64,000 nucleotides of DNA from Chelonoidis abingdonii. Taxonomy: Eukaryota; Chordata; Testudines; Testudinidae. The stretch lies in assembly GCF_003597395.2 (NCBI RefSeq), contig NC_133790.1:21773215-21837214 (forward strand). Direction: 5' to 3'. Each line of letters opens with the position of its first letter. The stretch's first letter is position 1. Positions 37,201-50,062 of the stretch are shown piece by piece. The notes beneath the pieces are model-generated. The model worked only from the letters and a program-made list of their open reading frames with translations. It was not told the origin of the DNA and made no database searches. The position numbers and the translations under genes were made by a program.

Positions 37201-37799
37201 CCAAGCATGAGTGGAAGGACTAGACATTATGATCTATCATTTGAGTGTAAAAAACAAACAAATAATCAAATCAGTTAGTTTGTTTTTTTTCCTCAAAAAA
37301 AGATGCCACAACAACAAAACCCCTCAAAGGCTGAAAAAAAAATAAATGTTGAAATTACTTTTATAAATGAATGGATGAAATAAACAGTATAGTGAAAAAA
37401 ACAGTATAGTGAATTGAAGACGATAATTCCCTACTTTGGAAGAAATTCTTCCCTGAATTTTCCTTGTACTAATTCACCACTTTTAAAAAATCTCCCTGTT
37501 CACAGAAATGAAAATAACATAATATTTACCTGAGCAGCTCTGAGTAAAAATGCTGCCAAGCAACACAAATATTGACTTAAGGAAACAAAATTTGTGAACT
37601 CTGGACTCCATTGGTTCCTGTTTTAAAAGCTGAGTGATAGTTGTTAAAGAACAGAAAAGAGAGTTAGGGATCAGCTTACTCACTACAGAACCAAGGTGGG
37701 TCACTCCAGAAATGCTACAACTATGTCTGTCCTGGCAATTGCCAGTCCTTACTTTCAGAAGCCGATGGAGAAATTTAAGTGAACAAACAGAAGATAGTC
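37201..37799. other. Gene-free stretch
   Basis: AT-rich, with an internal duplication of 'acagtatagtga' near 37386-37411. No gene seen. Confidence 0.4.
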
Positions 37800-38301
37800 T
37801 AATAGAGAATGCCCAAGTGGGGATGAGTCACTGTACAGTCTGCTGAGAGTTGTTTTTGCCTTGACTCAAATGGTCTCACTCGCTCATTGTGTTTTTCAGT
37901 TAGTGACAAATTGTAGCAAAAAGGAAGATGCATTATCCACAAGAAGGGCTAATTTGCCAAAGCTTCTCATCTGCTACAGCTGCCCAGAGCTGCCATGTGA
38001 GCAGCTTTAGTGCCAATCCAGGGGGTAGCCCTATCTCAGCGACTATGGAAGCAATCAAAGGGATTTGAATGTGCAGCTTGACCAAAGGGAATTTCTTATT
38101 CTCTTATAAAGATATCTGAGTCAACTGGAAATGGTTTCTCTGCCTGGGATCCTGGCTGAACTGCTGTGTGCTCTGTAAAGCACTTCACAAACTTATGGAA
38201 CATACATGTAATAAATAATTATAAAACCTGAGAGTGCCCAGTTCACGAAGAGAAAGCCAAGCTTAATAACCAGGGAGTTTTGCAGTAAATATCAAGGGGC
38301 T

Positions 38302-39064
38302 TGTCGGAGGTTCACCTCTCACCACTGGGCTGGTGCCCCCTACTGGTCACTTTGGGGATTAGCTTGAAGCCGATGCCTATGTCCACAGTTTGCACACCGT
38401 CACTTTGCCTCTCTGTCCGGTCTGTGGCCTATCAGCCTCAGGAACTGCCACATCCTCTTTGCGACTCAGCCCTCCAGCTAGATCACTCTGTTTCTCCCGC
38501 TTCTGGGAGGGGAGTACAACTGTCCAATAGTCCACCTGTTTCCTCAGTGGCAAGTGGGAGGAACCCCAGCCCACCCACTAATCGGGATTCCAAAACAGAA
38601 ACCCTATAGATAGCAGCATCTTGCTGTGACTCCTTACCTTCTCCCAATGCTGCTCGGTCTCCTTTGCCCACTTATCCATGGCCCCAGCACCTTCTTCGCC
38701 CTTATCTCAGGGCATTCAGCTACCCAGTGTCAGCAGCCAGCCAGGAGCTCCCTCTTGCTCCCATTGGTCCCTGCTAGCAATTGGTCTGTCCAAGGTGCTG
38801 CAGGTCTCTCAGCCTGCTCGAGAGACACTCTTCACTCCTTGATCTCCCAGCAACTCACCCTGCTCTGCACTGCAGCTCCTCTTATATGGGCCTGGATTGG
38901 CAGCTTCCTGCAGCCCTTCTCTAATTGACTGTGCTCCACATAGCCTCTCTATGCTACTTGGAGGACTCACCTCCACTACTCTTTCCTGGAGAAAGGGTAT
39001 GGTAGGAGTCTGGAGCCTCCCTTAAGTCTTTCCTCTCCCTGTGTGGGGTTGGCACCCCACCACA
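38302..39064 (-). mobile_element. Solo LTR with perfect 5-bp target duplication
   Basis: Starts TGTCGGAGG and ends CCACCACA. 'gggct' flanks it at 38297-38301 and 39065-39069. On the minus strand a TATA-like 'cccatataag' lies near 38880-38889, so minus orientation is likely. No coding interior. It interrupts the left segmental duplicate. Confidence 0.9.
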
Positions 39065-39069
39065 GGGCT

Positions 39070-40614
39070 AAAGAGAATACTCATCTCCACATACTGTCAT
39101 TAGTTGCAGCGGTATCATAACAATGAGAATTCTTCCCTAATGCCATATTTTCCATTGATACATCAAATATAAATAATCAGTTAGTTTATGAAGCAGTAAG
39201 ATCCCAAGAGTGAGCTTCAAATGATTGCCATCCCACAGTGAGAGGAGGTTTGCTGGTGTCAGGCTTTAAATATTACTTCCGGACGGATGACTTACAAGGG
39301 TTGGTGACTTGGTTTCAAGACAATAGACGTGTTACATTACTAGAGGGGAATGTTGATCCCTACTCGGGAAACAAGAAGTCCATACTATACAGACCTGGGT
39401 CTTAGCTCAGCTGCACCCCCTGGATACGTGGATGCATCATGCTTCCCTCCCAAGTACCGCATTGGTACTATTACATCTGCCTGTTTAAAATGAGTTTGTC
39501 ATTTCAGTCACAACAAGTTTTTCTGCACTGGCCATATATTGTTTTGTACATATATTAACTGAAAACTAGTTTTAAAATGTTAAATTTTACACACAGTACG
39601 GCAGTGATCCTTTGTATGATGCCATTTGCATTATGAGGCTATGTTTGCTGCCATACTGTGTGTAACAATGGATTAAACTCATTTGCTTTGGTACAGCACT
39701 GCTTGCTGCAGTATACTGCACGGAGTGTGAACGGCACAGACGAACATTTGCAGTAGCAAGGTGGAGCATGCTGCATAATGGTGACAGTATTAAGCAGCAC
39801 ATATGATACAAAGAATGCTACAGGAGAATGTATGCTAGTGCAGAAATAATCCCAGTTATTGCAGCACAATTCATCTACCCATTCTAATCTATCTAAGCCA
39901 TAGTAATTCTTGAACCTTGTCACCTTGGTATCTAAGTGCATGGTATCTCATGCTGTAAAATACTGCAGAGGAGCAGTGTGTTGCGATACACTGCATTGGC
40001 ACCGTGCAGAAAACTGTGCAATACCACAGGAGACAAAGGAACAAAATACAGGTTTACCTGCAGTATCAGAAAATTGCTCCAGTGCCATCTCTGTATCCCT
40101 GCCCCTTAAGAGCCTGAATTAGGAGGGACTTTTTAATTTTTCAATTTAAATTTGTAGTGGCTCATATTGCCTCCCCCACAACTTCATGGTGATCCCTGCA
40201 TCTTCCTGCAAAAATCAGACCCTCAACCTCAGATGGATATCAGAGTCCCCTCCAGGGTCAGACCCTCCTGTTCAAACTCATGTCGGGCTCTGGGACCCTC
40301 AGACAGGGCAAGAGGCTAAATGGGTTAGATGCTCTTAACCAGGATTTGCTGCATTCCTCAGAAAAATATTATAATGCAACATTTTTACAATAGATGGCAC
40401 AAAATAATCTCATTTCTTATTAGAGGAACTAACAGAGATGGAAGAACCACCGCTATGCATGAATTATACAGCAGGGCTTCCAAAGTGTTGTGGAAACAAG
40501 ACCAACATTCAGGTGCCAAGAACATTCATCCATGTTAAGAATTACCACTTAGTATGTCTAGTAGGTCAGTTTAAGTGATTTCCTAACCCTTTCTGTTAAA
40601 GTGGTGATCATGAA
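39070..40614. other. Duplicate-derived non-coding DNA
   Basis: Non-coding part of the left duplicate, matching about 46400-47340. Rich in 'actgcag' and 'tactgcac' strings in both copies. No gene. Confidence 0.5.
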
Positions 40615-40639
40615 ATGAAAGGATAGATTATAATTTAGA

Positions 40640-41322
40640 AAGATTGCACTGGGGAATCAGGCCAAAAAGGAATATATATGTAAAGAAGATTTCATACATC
40701 GAGAAGTAAAGGGATCTGGAGGTCCTAGTGGACCACGAGCTAAATGTGAGTCAACAGTGTAACACTTGCAAAAAAAGCAAACATCCTTCTAGGATGTATT
40801 AGCAGGAGTGTTGTAAGCAAGACATGAGCTGTAAATCTTTCGCTCTACTCCGCACTGATTAGGCCTCAACTGAAGTATTGTGTCCAGTTCTGGGACCACA
40901 TTTCAGGAAGGATGTGGACAGATCAGAGTCTAGAGAAGAGCGACAAAAATGATGAAAGGTCTAGAAAACATGACCTATGAGGGAAAATTGAAAAAACTGG
41001 ATGTGTTTAGTCTGGAAAAGAGAAGACTGAGAAAAACTGTTTTTCTTAACCTCTGAGGATAGGACAAGAAGTAATGGGCTTAAATTGCAGCAAGAGAGGT
41101 TTAGGTTGGACATTAGGAAAAATTTCCTAACTGTCAGGGTAGTTAAGTACTTCAATAAATTGCCTAGGGAGATTGTGCAATCTCCATCATTGGGGATTTT
41201 TAAGAGCAGGTTGGAAAAACACCTGTCAGGGATGGTCTAGATAATACTCAGTCCTGCCATGAATGCAGGGGACTGGACTAGATGCCCTCTCGAGATCCCT
41301 TCTAGTTCTATGATTCTATGAA
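40640..41322 (+). mobile_element. CR1 LINE, 3' end
   Basis: 3' CR1 copy. LRPQLKYCVQFWDH-type text is near 40860-40900, then 'gaccta tgagggaaaa' and 'ggatgtgtttagtctggaaa', the 3' tail 'gactggactagatgccctc' and the terminus 'ttctatgattctatg'. A segment of the usual tail is missing near 41030-41040. It is present only in the left segmental duplicate. Confidence 0.93.
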
Positions 41323-41967
41323 ATAAAGGAAATCTATATATATTGACAGAAGGCCTACAGTAAATTTGGAAGAGGAAGTCAGTCATGTACAGAAACTATA
41401 GGTGAATGAAATTTAGCAGAGTATTTTCCTGAAACTTAATTGTTTCTGAAACACTAGATTGGAATTTTACCTGTAGGGCTCTTAGTGCTTCTACTCTTCA
41501 TCCATTAGGAATGTTTAAATTCTGAATTTAACAATTAATCATTTTAATTAATACAAATCTATATTTCACACAAGTTTCTCTGACTGTGTAATTAACAAGT
41601 TTAAGATTTCTCTTTTGAAGAACACAGTGCAATCTCAAAACAACAGCACTACAGCTATTTAGGTCATCATAGCAACACTGTTTATAGGCGGAAAATATCC
41701 ATAGCAAAATACAAGCATGCTAAATTACTCTTATTTGCTACTTCTTAATTAGTAAATGCCAATAATGTGCTCAGCACAGACAGAGACACAAAATAAGACC
41801 ATCCCAGTCCTGAAAAACTAACATTCTAACAGAAACAGAGACAACAGGATGGATGCACTGGGAAGCCTAGAGGCAGGAATAACTTAGAAGTCATTTGGTT
41901 TTGTTAATATTCAGTTTGATTGAGTTCTTTGTGGTCATTTCCAGTGAGATGACGAGAGTGACGCTAC

Positions 41968-42117
41968 TTACCTGTCTCCGAATGGGCAGCCAAAAGTCCT
42001 GGTCAAGTTTCTCTGCATAGCTTCCTTCTCTTCCTTGTTCAACTTTGGACTCATTCTGGTTTAAGCACAGAACCAGCTGCGTCTTGAAACATCCCTGCTC
42101 TTTGATAGGTACATCTG
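41968..42117 (-). pseudogene. Decayed SLC5A terminal exon (second copy)
   Basis: The minus strand after a 'ttaacacag' acceptor reads RDVSRRSWFCA, then an in-frame TAA, TR, then MSPKLNKEEKEAMQRN and LTRTFGCPFGDR, then a stop. This tracks the intact exon at 48130-48347 position by position: [39 protein letters not shown]. The intact exon goes on to the last membrane helix ([20 protein letters not shown]). Here that helix is lost after a premature stop at about 41969-41971. The in-frame stop and missing helix 14 mean it cannot make a normal transporter C-terminus. It is the core of the left segmental duplicate. No other exons of this copy were recognised between 42.1 and 46 kb. Confidence 0.82.
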
Positions 42118-42700
42118 TGTTAAATTAATGAGAGAGCACAACAGAGGAACATGCAAAGTCCTAAAATGTGGTGCACGTGTAGAATCCAAACACTGTCAAT
42201 TAAGGACCTGACCCAGTTTTCACTGAAACCAATGGAAAGACTCCCATTGAGTTCAATGGGTGGTCGACTGAGTCCCAAACAGTATCTTACAGTTACAAAG
42301 TGCTCTAAGTGTCTTTACAACACATCTACATTTGAGTTAACAGCCCCCAATTTGTGGGCTTGACACGTATGTAAAAGAAGTATAGGGGTTAGCGGCACAA
42401 CAGCTGCATCAGCAAAATGTGGCTAATTGACGGTAGGTACATTCACTGATTAATTAAAGACCACGGAATAGTCCCCACATTTAGTTACTGTAAGCCTTAG
42501 ACTCCTTGTTCTTTTCAGTTGATGCCACCGTTTTTCAGTTGACTATACTGAGTGATATAATTGCAAAAGACTTAGTCACTCACAAATGCTAAAAAATCCC
42601 TTTGAATTGCCTCATGCATATTATAAATACTTAAATTAACATGTCAGGAGCTGGCATCCTCATACCCTGTAATTAAGCCTGGTGTTTCTGAGGAAATGTG

Positions 42701-44762
42701 TTGGATACAGCAAGTCCTTGTTTTTACCACTATGTTTTTATGCTCCCCGAACAGTGCTGCTCTACATTGTGACGCCATCAGCGTGTAGACAAACTCGTAC
42801 ATCGATAATAATCTATTTGTCTTTTTAGGTTGACGCCAACAGTGATTAAGACCCAGCTATAATTAATGTGGTCCTAGATCAATGAGATGAGTTCACTCAC
42901 ACATGCAGAGATCACATTTTCAGCTTAGCCAGCCATGACTGACAGTTAATAACGGTTTTCTGATTACAAGAATGAGAGATGAAGTGGTGTGGGAGGGTAA
43001 CTATGATCACTGGGAGTTGAATTCACCCCTATGTATAGGTCTTGTGCTTCCCTTTCCATGCGGGGGAATCTCATCCTGGAGGCACAAAGATTTATATTGT
43101 TTTTCTCAGCCTTATTTTCTGGAAGGATAAGGACCGCCTGGCTGTGTCTGCTCATGGATATGCCTTACCATGTGTTCTTACATGCTAGTGTCACTGTGTT
43201 TCCAGTCACTGTTAAAATACGCTGATCTAGGGGCAGGAAAATTGAAAGCCATTAATCACCAATGCAAATCTTAGAAGCTTTGTGAAATGGCAGCTTTTAA
43301 TTCTATTTTTTGATGCTCCAAAAGAAAATTTTCCTCTCATCATTTTGTGTGAAGAGTTGTAGGATCAGACTTATGTCAAAAGGGAAAGACATCAGCTGGC
43401 ATTTTGTCTAAGGACAGACTAAAAGCTAAGTGAGGACCTTTGGTTTTGGTTCATTGTTAATTACTACAATATCTGTAAAAAGAAGAATGGTTTGTCATAC
43501 CCAAATGCAAAACCAGTACACTAAAAATCTGAACCTCGGACCCAGGCTAGCAAGGCCAACAGCTTTTGGGGACTTCTCCCTCTATTGCCTTGCCTAGCCA
43601 TCAAGTTGTTGCCATTGATAAAAGATTTCCATAGCTATTACACTGGTCTGTTATAAAGGCAGTTTTGAATATCAACTCTGTTACTTGAGTTTCAGCCTCT
43701 TCTAATACAAGGACAGGCTGTGAGGGAGTTCAGTCTGTCCGAGCATCATGCTCTGTTTACATTTACTCCAGTCTGTGATTCTTCCAGTAAGAGTCAATCC
43801 AGAGAACAGTGTAAGAAGTGCTGGCTGGGAGGCACTCACAGCTACTCAAGCCTGAGCCTCTCACAGTAGAGGGAATGGGGTGAGAGTGGTGACTTCAGGG
43901 AAACTCAGATGCTCTATCCCAGTCTCTCCCAGCAGGGGTCACTATAAGGAAGATAAAAGTCTCTTGCACTGAAGTCATTGGAGAGAATATAGTGCACCCA
44001 AGGTGTTTTCATCCCAAGAACTGCACTGGAATTGGTCCTCTATACATATTTCACTGAACAATGGCATGATGCCCTGTTGAAAACTGCCTGGCTGTTCATC
44101 TTCATCGTAATTCCTGGTGATCTGTTGTCTTCTGTTGTTACACCTGTGTTAGTGGGACGTTATTTTAAGTTGAGCAGAATGAGAGCTATACAAATGCAGC
44201 TCCCTTCCCCTGCTGCTCTACTTAGCTTCTATTACAATTGTTTGCCGAACACATGCAGAACACAAAGAAAAACAGCTGGGCACCCTACACTGCATTAGAA
44301 AAAACCTCCTTCACTTGTCAGCAGCCTCTCTAGTTTACTCCACTAGCCCACTACCTACTCATACCCTCACTGTCCCTCTTAACCCTCCATCTCCAGTGCG
44401 GCAGAGTCACACCCCCCTTCAGTATTTGAATCAAACAAATTCAAGGTCTTGTCAAAGAAAATTACAAGTGTCCCAATACATCATTTACCCCATCTTTCAA
44501 TCATTAATGCAGGGTACAGTTATGCAGAGCCTAACACTGAGACACCCAATGCACAATCACGACCTCAATGCAACACATTGCAATTTGTCATTACCCTTGG
44601 GCGTGGAGCTCCAGTAAGTTTTTAATGCAGGGAAGTGTTCCTAGCCAAACCAATTTGGAATGAATTTTGAGTCAGTCTGTGAACAGTTAAATCTGAATGT
44701 GTTACAGCTACTGCATTCACTTTGTGCCTTAAGATCCCAGTCCTGTGTGGTGCTGAGAGCTC
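42701..44762. other. Gene-free stretch
   Basis: No recognisable gene. This is where the second- and third-last exons of the SLC5A pseudo-copy would be expected, but I could not find them, so they are deleted or unrecognisable. Confidence 0.45.
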
Positions 44763-44965
44763 TATACTCCCCATGGTCCCAGAGGCCAAGGCACAGGACT
44801 GGGACTTGGAAGATCGGGGTTCTATTTCTAACTAAGCCACAGACTCCCCAAGTGATTTTGCTTCTCTGTGCATCAGTAAAATGAGGATTGTATAATGCTT
44901 CTCTAGTTCACAGCACATTCTCAAGCATATTCATTAATGTTTGGGAAATGCTAAGATACTTCAGT
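44763..44965 (+). mobile_element. MIR-like SINE
   Basis: Order of a MIR-like SINE: 'ggactgggacttggaagat', 'ggttctatttctaactaagc', 'tctctgtgcatcagtaaaat', then a 'gcacattctc' 3' part. Diverged. Confidence 0.6.
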
Positions 44966-45552
44966 TACAAGGATATAGAAAATAAAATGAGAGTAGGGTT
45001 GAAATGACGGTAATCAGCACCTCACAGGATTTGGCCCTAACTTAAGTAATTCTATTCATGAAAGATCAGACTTGCCTGACAGCATTTGTTCTTTATAAAT
45101 CAATATTGCTTATGGCTCAGAATGGTATTAGCCTAGATAGTTACAGATTTTTTACAGCATGGTTCTTTCTTTAAATCACTAGAAATTAATGTAGATTTGC
45201 AGAACTATTTTATGGGAAATGTATACATCTAGGTATGAAAACATGACAGGCTATGTTAAGCTGTCCCCAAAAGTCTCTTGCTATTTGATAATATCATGTC
45301 ATGAGGGTGCCCCAATGTTTTTCTGAAATAACTCCACTGACCTCAGAAATTCCAAATTTACAATGATGTGAGACCAGAATCTGCCACCCCTATTTCTACA
45401 GGAATGGGGATGTTCAATTCCTGTGCACTTTACACCTTGCCTTGGCTTTGTCTGCTGATATGCCCCAGTTTAACTGCACCTATGTGATGCAGACAGTAGT
45501 CTACTAGAAATTAGACTGAAACCAGCAACTCAATTAATAAAACCCATGAAAC
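44966..45552. other. Gene-free stretch
   Basis: Nothing recognised. Confidence 0.4.
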
Positions 45553-45564
45553 TGACATCAGATA

Positions 45565-45731
45565 AAAGCAGCAGAGAATCCTGTGGCACATTATAGACTA
45601 ACAGACTTTTCGGATCATGAGCTTTCACCCACGAAAGCTCATGATCCAAAACGTCTGTTAGTCTATAAGGTGCCACAGGATTCTCTGCTGCTTTTACGGA
45701 TTCAGACTAACACGGCTACCCCTCTGATACT
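45565..45731. mobile_element. Penelope-like element termini in inverted (hairpin) arrangement
   Basis: 'agcagcagagaatcctgtgg' followed by 'ttatagactaacagac' and 'gatcatgagctttc' is repeated inverted after a six-base spacer, giving arms of about 60-65 bases. The piece then runs out through 'actaacacggctacccctct'. The same end text opens the Penelope-like element at 56066. A perfect 12-base target duplication 'tgacatcagata' flanks it (45553-45564 and 45732-45743), so the hairpin is one insertion event. Confidence 0.88.
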
Positions 45732-45743
45732 TGACATCAGATA

Positions 45744-48129
45744 GCAGCACTTACCAACTGAAGATGGAGCTGAACTGGTGACCTAGAGTTGAAAGGCTCT
45801 GTGTCCCATCGCCAATCCACTGAGGCATACGGTACTGCAATTTCACAGGCAGCTTTTAGTAGAACTCCTACAGGGCAAGACCAATTACCCTAAGGAGCAG
45901 TCAGCTTTGTCTATGGTTGTGAACCCTGGACTCTGCAGGTCTCGTTGTCAAACCTGAGCCAAGGCAGGTCACTTCACATGTGTTTCAAATGTTTGTCCCT
46001 GCAATTCTCAGTTTATAGTTTCAAAAAGCTTCATTACTCAGCCTGGGTGGAGAAATGAAACATACAAACAGGACAGATCCTGACTATCAAGATTGCCCAA
46101 GAAGGGGGTCATGGTATAGGCTGCTCAGCTTGGCTGGGAGATCCAGCTGTGTTATTTCTGCCTTCATCCAAATGGTCTCATCTCAGTGTTTTCAGGATCG
46201 TTAAACTGTAGCTAAAGAGCTGCATCATCCACAAGAAGGGCTCATTCACCAGTTTATCTGCTACAGCAACCCAGAGCCACCATATGAACAGCTGTGGACC
46301 CCTAGACATGGGCATTGGACTCCTAGGTGTGCAAGTGATCAGGACTGAAGAGATTTGATCTCAGCATTTGATTAAAGAGAAATTGTTTTTATTTTTTACA
46401 TTTTCCATTGTCTTATACAATGAACTCTTGACTTTGTGGACCACAGACACATCAGAAAAATTTGAATACATACAAACCCTCACAGTTAGTGAAATATAAT
46501 GAATTCCACAGCACAACAGAGTAATGACTTAAGATGCTCTCTGCTGCTGTATTCATTAAAAGAAGCCAGTTTGCATTAGGATTTAGATTGTACTATTTGA
46601 TTTGGCACTATGCAGCACATATCAGGACACTGCAGGGAGACAGAATTATCCTGAAGATCATATTGCAGCTGCAAGAGGACAGTACATTCTGTTATGCACT
46701 CCTCTGAAGCAGCAACAGACTGTGAGACAACAGCACAGTGTGATGAAAGTTAAAGGGATTTACAAAAGACCACACTGGCTTGCCTGTTACATGTTGCAGC
46801 ACAGTTCACAACGCTGTACAATACTGCAGGTAGATGAGATGCATGTTACACCTCACTGTGTAGGAAGCTGTAGTACATAAGGCAACAAAGCATTGTGATA
46901 CAGATTAGCTGTGCCAACTGGGAATTTCCCCAGTGCCTTCTCTGTATCCACGCCTTCTGAGGGAGATGAATTAGACCGTAAGATGTTCTATTTTCACTTT
47001 TCATCCTGGTCTTGCAGTATCACACATCATCTCGCCATATTGGTCTCTGAGACCCAAACCAAGGTCATTGCCTCATCACTGTCTCACACTTCCAAATAAG
47101 GTGAAGAGAATTGGAATGGTTTAGATGGTGTCAGAGCAGAGACTGTTCTCCTTGGGGAAACTACAGTGTAACAGTCTTACTCATGGCATAAATGAAATTT
47201 TGTAGAGAAATTGTCAGGGAAGGAAGATTTGTAATTTGGCAGGAAAAATACTGTAATGTCTTTGTGTACTTGGAAGCAAGACACAAGGCCAATGTTCACC
47301 CATGATAAAGAATTACCAGGTGGTAAATCCACTAACTGAGAAGGGGAATTAAGAGTACACTACGGCCTTCTTATAAAATGGAGGTCTACAGGCAATGTAA
47401 ATGGATGCTAACTTTGACATATCATGCTGAGGAATAAAAATCAACAAGAATATATTTTTATAAATAGAGCTTTCATATTCAAGGATAAATTCATATTAAA
47501 ACTAAATGCTGTGTGTACAAACTTTTAAAGCTAAAGGTCAGGCAATAAACACAACTCTTATTAGGACTGGCCAGACTTGTTTTGCCTATTTTCAAACTGA
47601 CTCAAACAGCACAAATACAAGAGTTAAACTCAGAAGCTACCGGGGTTCATATTCCACTTAGGAGAAAGAGTGAATAAAGACTAGAGAGGAAGAAGTCCAC
47701 TGCAAAATAGCATAACATATGGAACAGAGAGTAGAGACAGAAAAATTCTACTGAAAAAAATAGCTATAGTATCAAAGGAATACATCAATAAAATGTCATG
47801 GATAGGGAACTTACGTAAGGCAGCCTATATTTTGAAAGGATTCATTCATCCTGAATCTATAGCACAGTCCTCCATTTAGCTGAACTTAAAAAAAAAACGG
47901 GATCACTGTAGGGAAAGTAAGGAAAAAGGGGCATAGAAATCAAACTAGTTTCACCAACTTCTAAAAATAACAATGAATAAATCAATGTAATGAATTAAAT
48001 CTCAGCTTACTAGACTGATACGTGGATCTAGTGTAGTGTTATTTATCTTTTGAATAATACAGTGCAAATTCACAAGAAAAATGAACTTGAGTTAGACCTT
48101 CATAAAAACGCTGGGGCGTAAGGTTGGAT
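45744..48129. other. Downstream flank of the SLC5A gene
   Basis: 3' side of the minus-strand SLC5A gene, including its 3' UTR. From about 46080 it is the right segmental duplicate. No other gene was recognised and the poly(A) site was not identified. Confidence 0.45.
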
Positions 48130-48347
48130 TTATGCAAAGAAGGCATGACAGAATACAGCCACAGCCAACAGAATGACCCCATTGATGTTCACAACATTTC
48201 TCCAGAATGGCACCTCGGAAGTGTCAGTCATTTTCTTCTCCATTGCCTCCTGCTCCTCTTTGCTCAGTTTCGGCCCTTTTTTCTGATCGAAGCCACAGAA
48301 CCAGTTGTAGGCCTTCTTCAAGAACCCTTGTCCTTCATCGCCTTCCT
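48130..48347 (-). CDS. SLC5A4: Sodium/glucose cotransporter terminal coding exon
   Basis: Last exon of an SGLT-family Na+/sugar symporter of the plasma membrane. It encodes [39 protein letters not shown] and [17 protein letters not shown], then the final membrane helix [15 protein letters not shown] and TAA at 48130-48132. The long cytoplasmic loop followed by a C-terminal helix (TM14) ending in ..HAFFA is typical of SLC5A1 and SLC5A4. The [16 protein letters not shown] and VNIN blocks look closer to SLC5A4, so SLC5A1 remains possible. The acceptor is 'tctatcacag'. The first two bases (AG) complete the codon begun at 54950. A decayed twin lies at 41968-42117. Confidence 0.9.
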
Positions 48348-48621
48348 CTGTGATAGAGAATAGCACAAAGGTCAAGAAACATGGTGTGTGTGGATCTAGA
48401 AGACTGGCACTAAAACAAGGTCTTGGTGATACAAAGCATTCTTTATAGACTCTTGTAATTGAAATAACAGCCTCGAATTCGTGGTCTTAATGATTCAAAA
48501 GCTCTCTAGGATGAATGTTGCAATTCCACAGCAGACCTGTGGAGTGAGTGATTCATAACCACCAAATAGCATTACAATCAATTCTTTTGTATCCTACAAA
48601 CCCCTGTGCTTTCCAGTTCAC
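48348..48621 (-). other. SLC5A last intron, 3' part
   Basis: Intron between the terminal exon and the inserted DIRS element. It ends at host text 'tttccagttcac' near 48610-48622. Confidence 0.7.
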
Positions 48622-48885
48622 TAAGAAATCGTTATTTACTGTACCTGTGGTTCTTCAAGATCTGATGCAGACATGTATTCCACCTAGGTATATGCACGGC
48701 CCAGTGCACCAGAGCTGGAGAAATTTGCCTTAAAGTACCCGTAGAGGGGCGGTGCTCATGCCCTGTGACTATAGCCCCTCCCCAGCTAAATGTGGCAGTG
48801 CCACCATGGCCCTCCCTTAGTTCCCTCACACTGAATGCCTGGAAATAAGATTCTGATGCAGAAGGGACAGCAGGTCGGTCATGGA

Positions 48886-48975
48886 ATACACATCTGCATC
48901 ACATCTTGAAGCAGTAAGTAACCATTTCTTCTTCAAGTAGATGCAGACATGTATTTCACTTTGACTAAGAAGCAA
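48886..48975 (-). repeat. DIRS copy C internal complementary region
   Basis: 'ggaatacacatctgcatcac' followed by 'agtaagtaaccatttcttct' and 'tcaagtagatgcagacatgt' joins sequences complementary to both element ends. Located near the 3' end of the minus-strand element, as expected for DIRS. Confidence 0.82.
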
Positions 48976-50062
48976 TATTCCCTCTAGGAGGCAGGGCTCA
49001 GAGTTTACCTAAACAAGGACTACAGACCTACCACAGCCTGCATCCGCCCTGGAAGATGCAACTATGGCATAATGGTTCATGAACATATGTATCTATGACC
49101 ATGTAGCAGCCCTGCAAATGTCCAATATGGAAACGTCACAGAGGAATGCTATGGACATTGCTTGCACCCTTGCAGAAAGAGCTCACACCTACTGACGGGG
49201 GGTAGCCAAAGCTATTTCATATGCAGCCTTAATGCAGGATGTTGTCCATTTGGAAACAGTCGAGGAAGAAACTGCTTCACTCTTCATGTCATCTGTACAT
49301 GACACGAACAAACAAGGCAAAGCACAAAACAGTTATGTCCTGCCAGACAGAAGGCCAGACATCGCCTAATGTATAAGGAATGTGGCTTGGGAAAGAACAC
49401 AGGTAAATATACCACCTGGGTCAAATGAAATTGAGAGACCACTTTGGGACAAAAATCTGGGATGCAATCACAAAGTCACTTTGTCTTCCGAGAATTGTGT
49501 ATAAGGAGGCTCTGCCATTAGAGCCTGCAACTCACACTTGCCTTGCAGACGTTATCACTACCAGGAATGCAGTTTTCTGACATAAAAGTGGAAAGGGACA
49601 AGATGCCTGAGGCTCGAACAGAGGTCCCATTAAGGCTGCTAGGACTGAGTTAAAGTCCCACAGAGGAACTGGTTCTCAGACCAGAGGATGTAGATAAAGG
49701 AGCCCTTTTAAAACTCTTGATAACATGGCTCAGAATGGCAGGGGGATGAAATGCCAATATCACTGCCAGATGCACTTTCAATGTACTAAACACAAGCCCC
49801 AACAACTGAAGGCGAAGTGAGTATTCCAAAATGTCCACAATAGAGGCCAGGGTTTGCTGGATTCTATAAGGCTAGTGACCACACTGAAAATCACTTCCAT
49901 TTTCCTGAATAGGGCATCCTGATGGAGGATTTTCTCCTGTTAAGGAGGACTTGTTGGACAGCTGCTGTACACAGCTCTTCTTCCTCACACATCCATGGAG
50001 CATCCACGCCATGAGATGCATGGAGATGAGTGCAGGATGCAAGGTGCAGCCTTCGTTCTGAG

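Larger units (their letters stand above)
37800..42700 (-). repeat. Segmental duplicate, left (pseudogene) copy
   Basis: Co-linear with 46080-54100. Examples: 'atccacaagaagggct' at 37937 and at 46230; 'attctgt..' tracts and 'ccagtgcc.tctctgtatcc' at 40079 and 46929; 'aagaattacca' at 40538 and 47308; 'acagtgcaa' at 41625 and 48059; the SLC5A terminal exon; 'cacaaatgctaaaaa' at 42583 and 54005. It lies on the same strand as the SLC5A gene and is strongly diverged. A solo LTR and a CR1 are inserted in this copy only. Confidence 0.8.

Noticed and set aside
44032..44298. Membrane-like plus-strand frame (VLYTYFTEQ..., hydrophobic)
   Set aside because: No splice sites fit and there is no match to the SLC5A exons expected here (which would be on minus). 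Probably chance.
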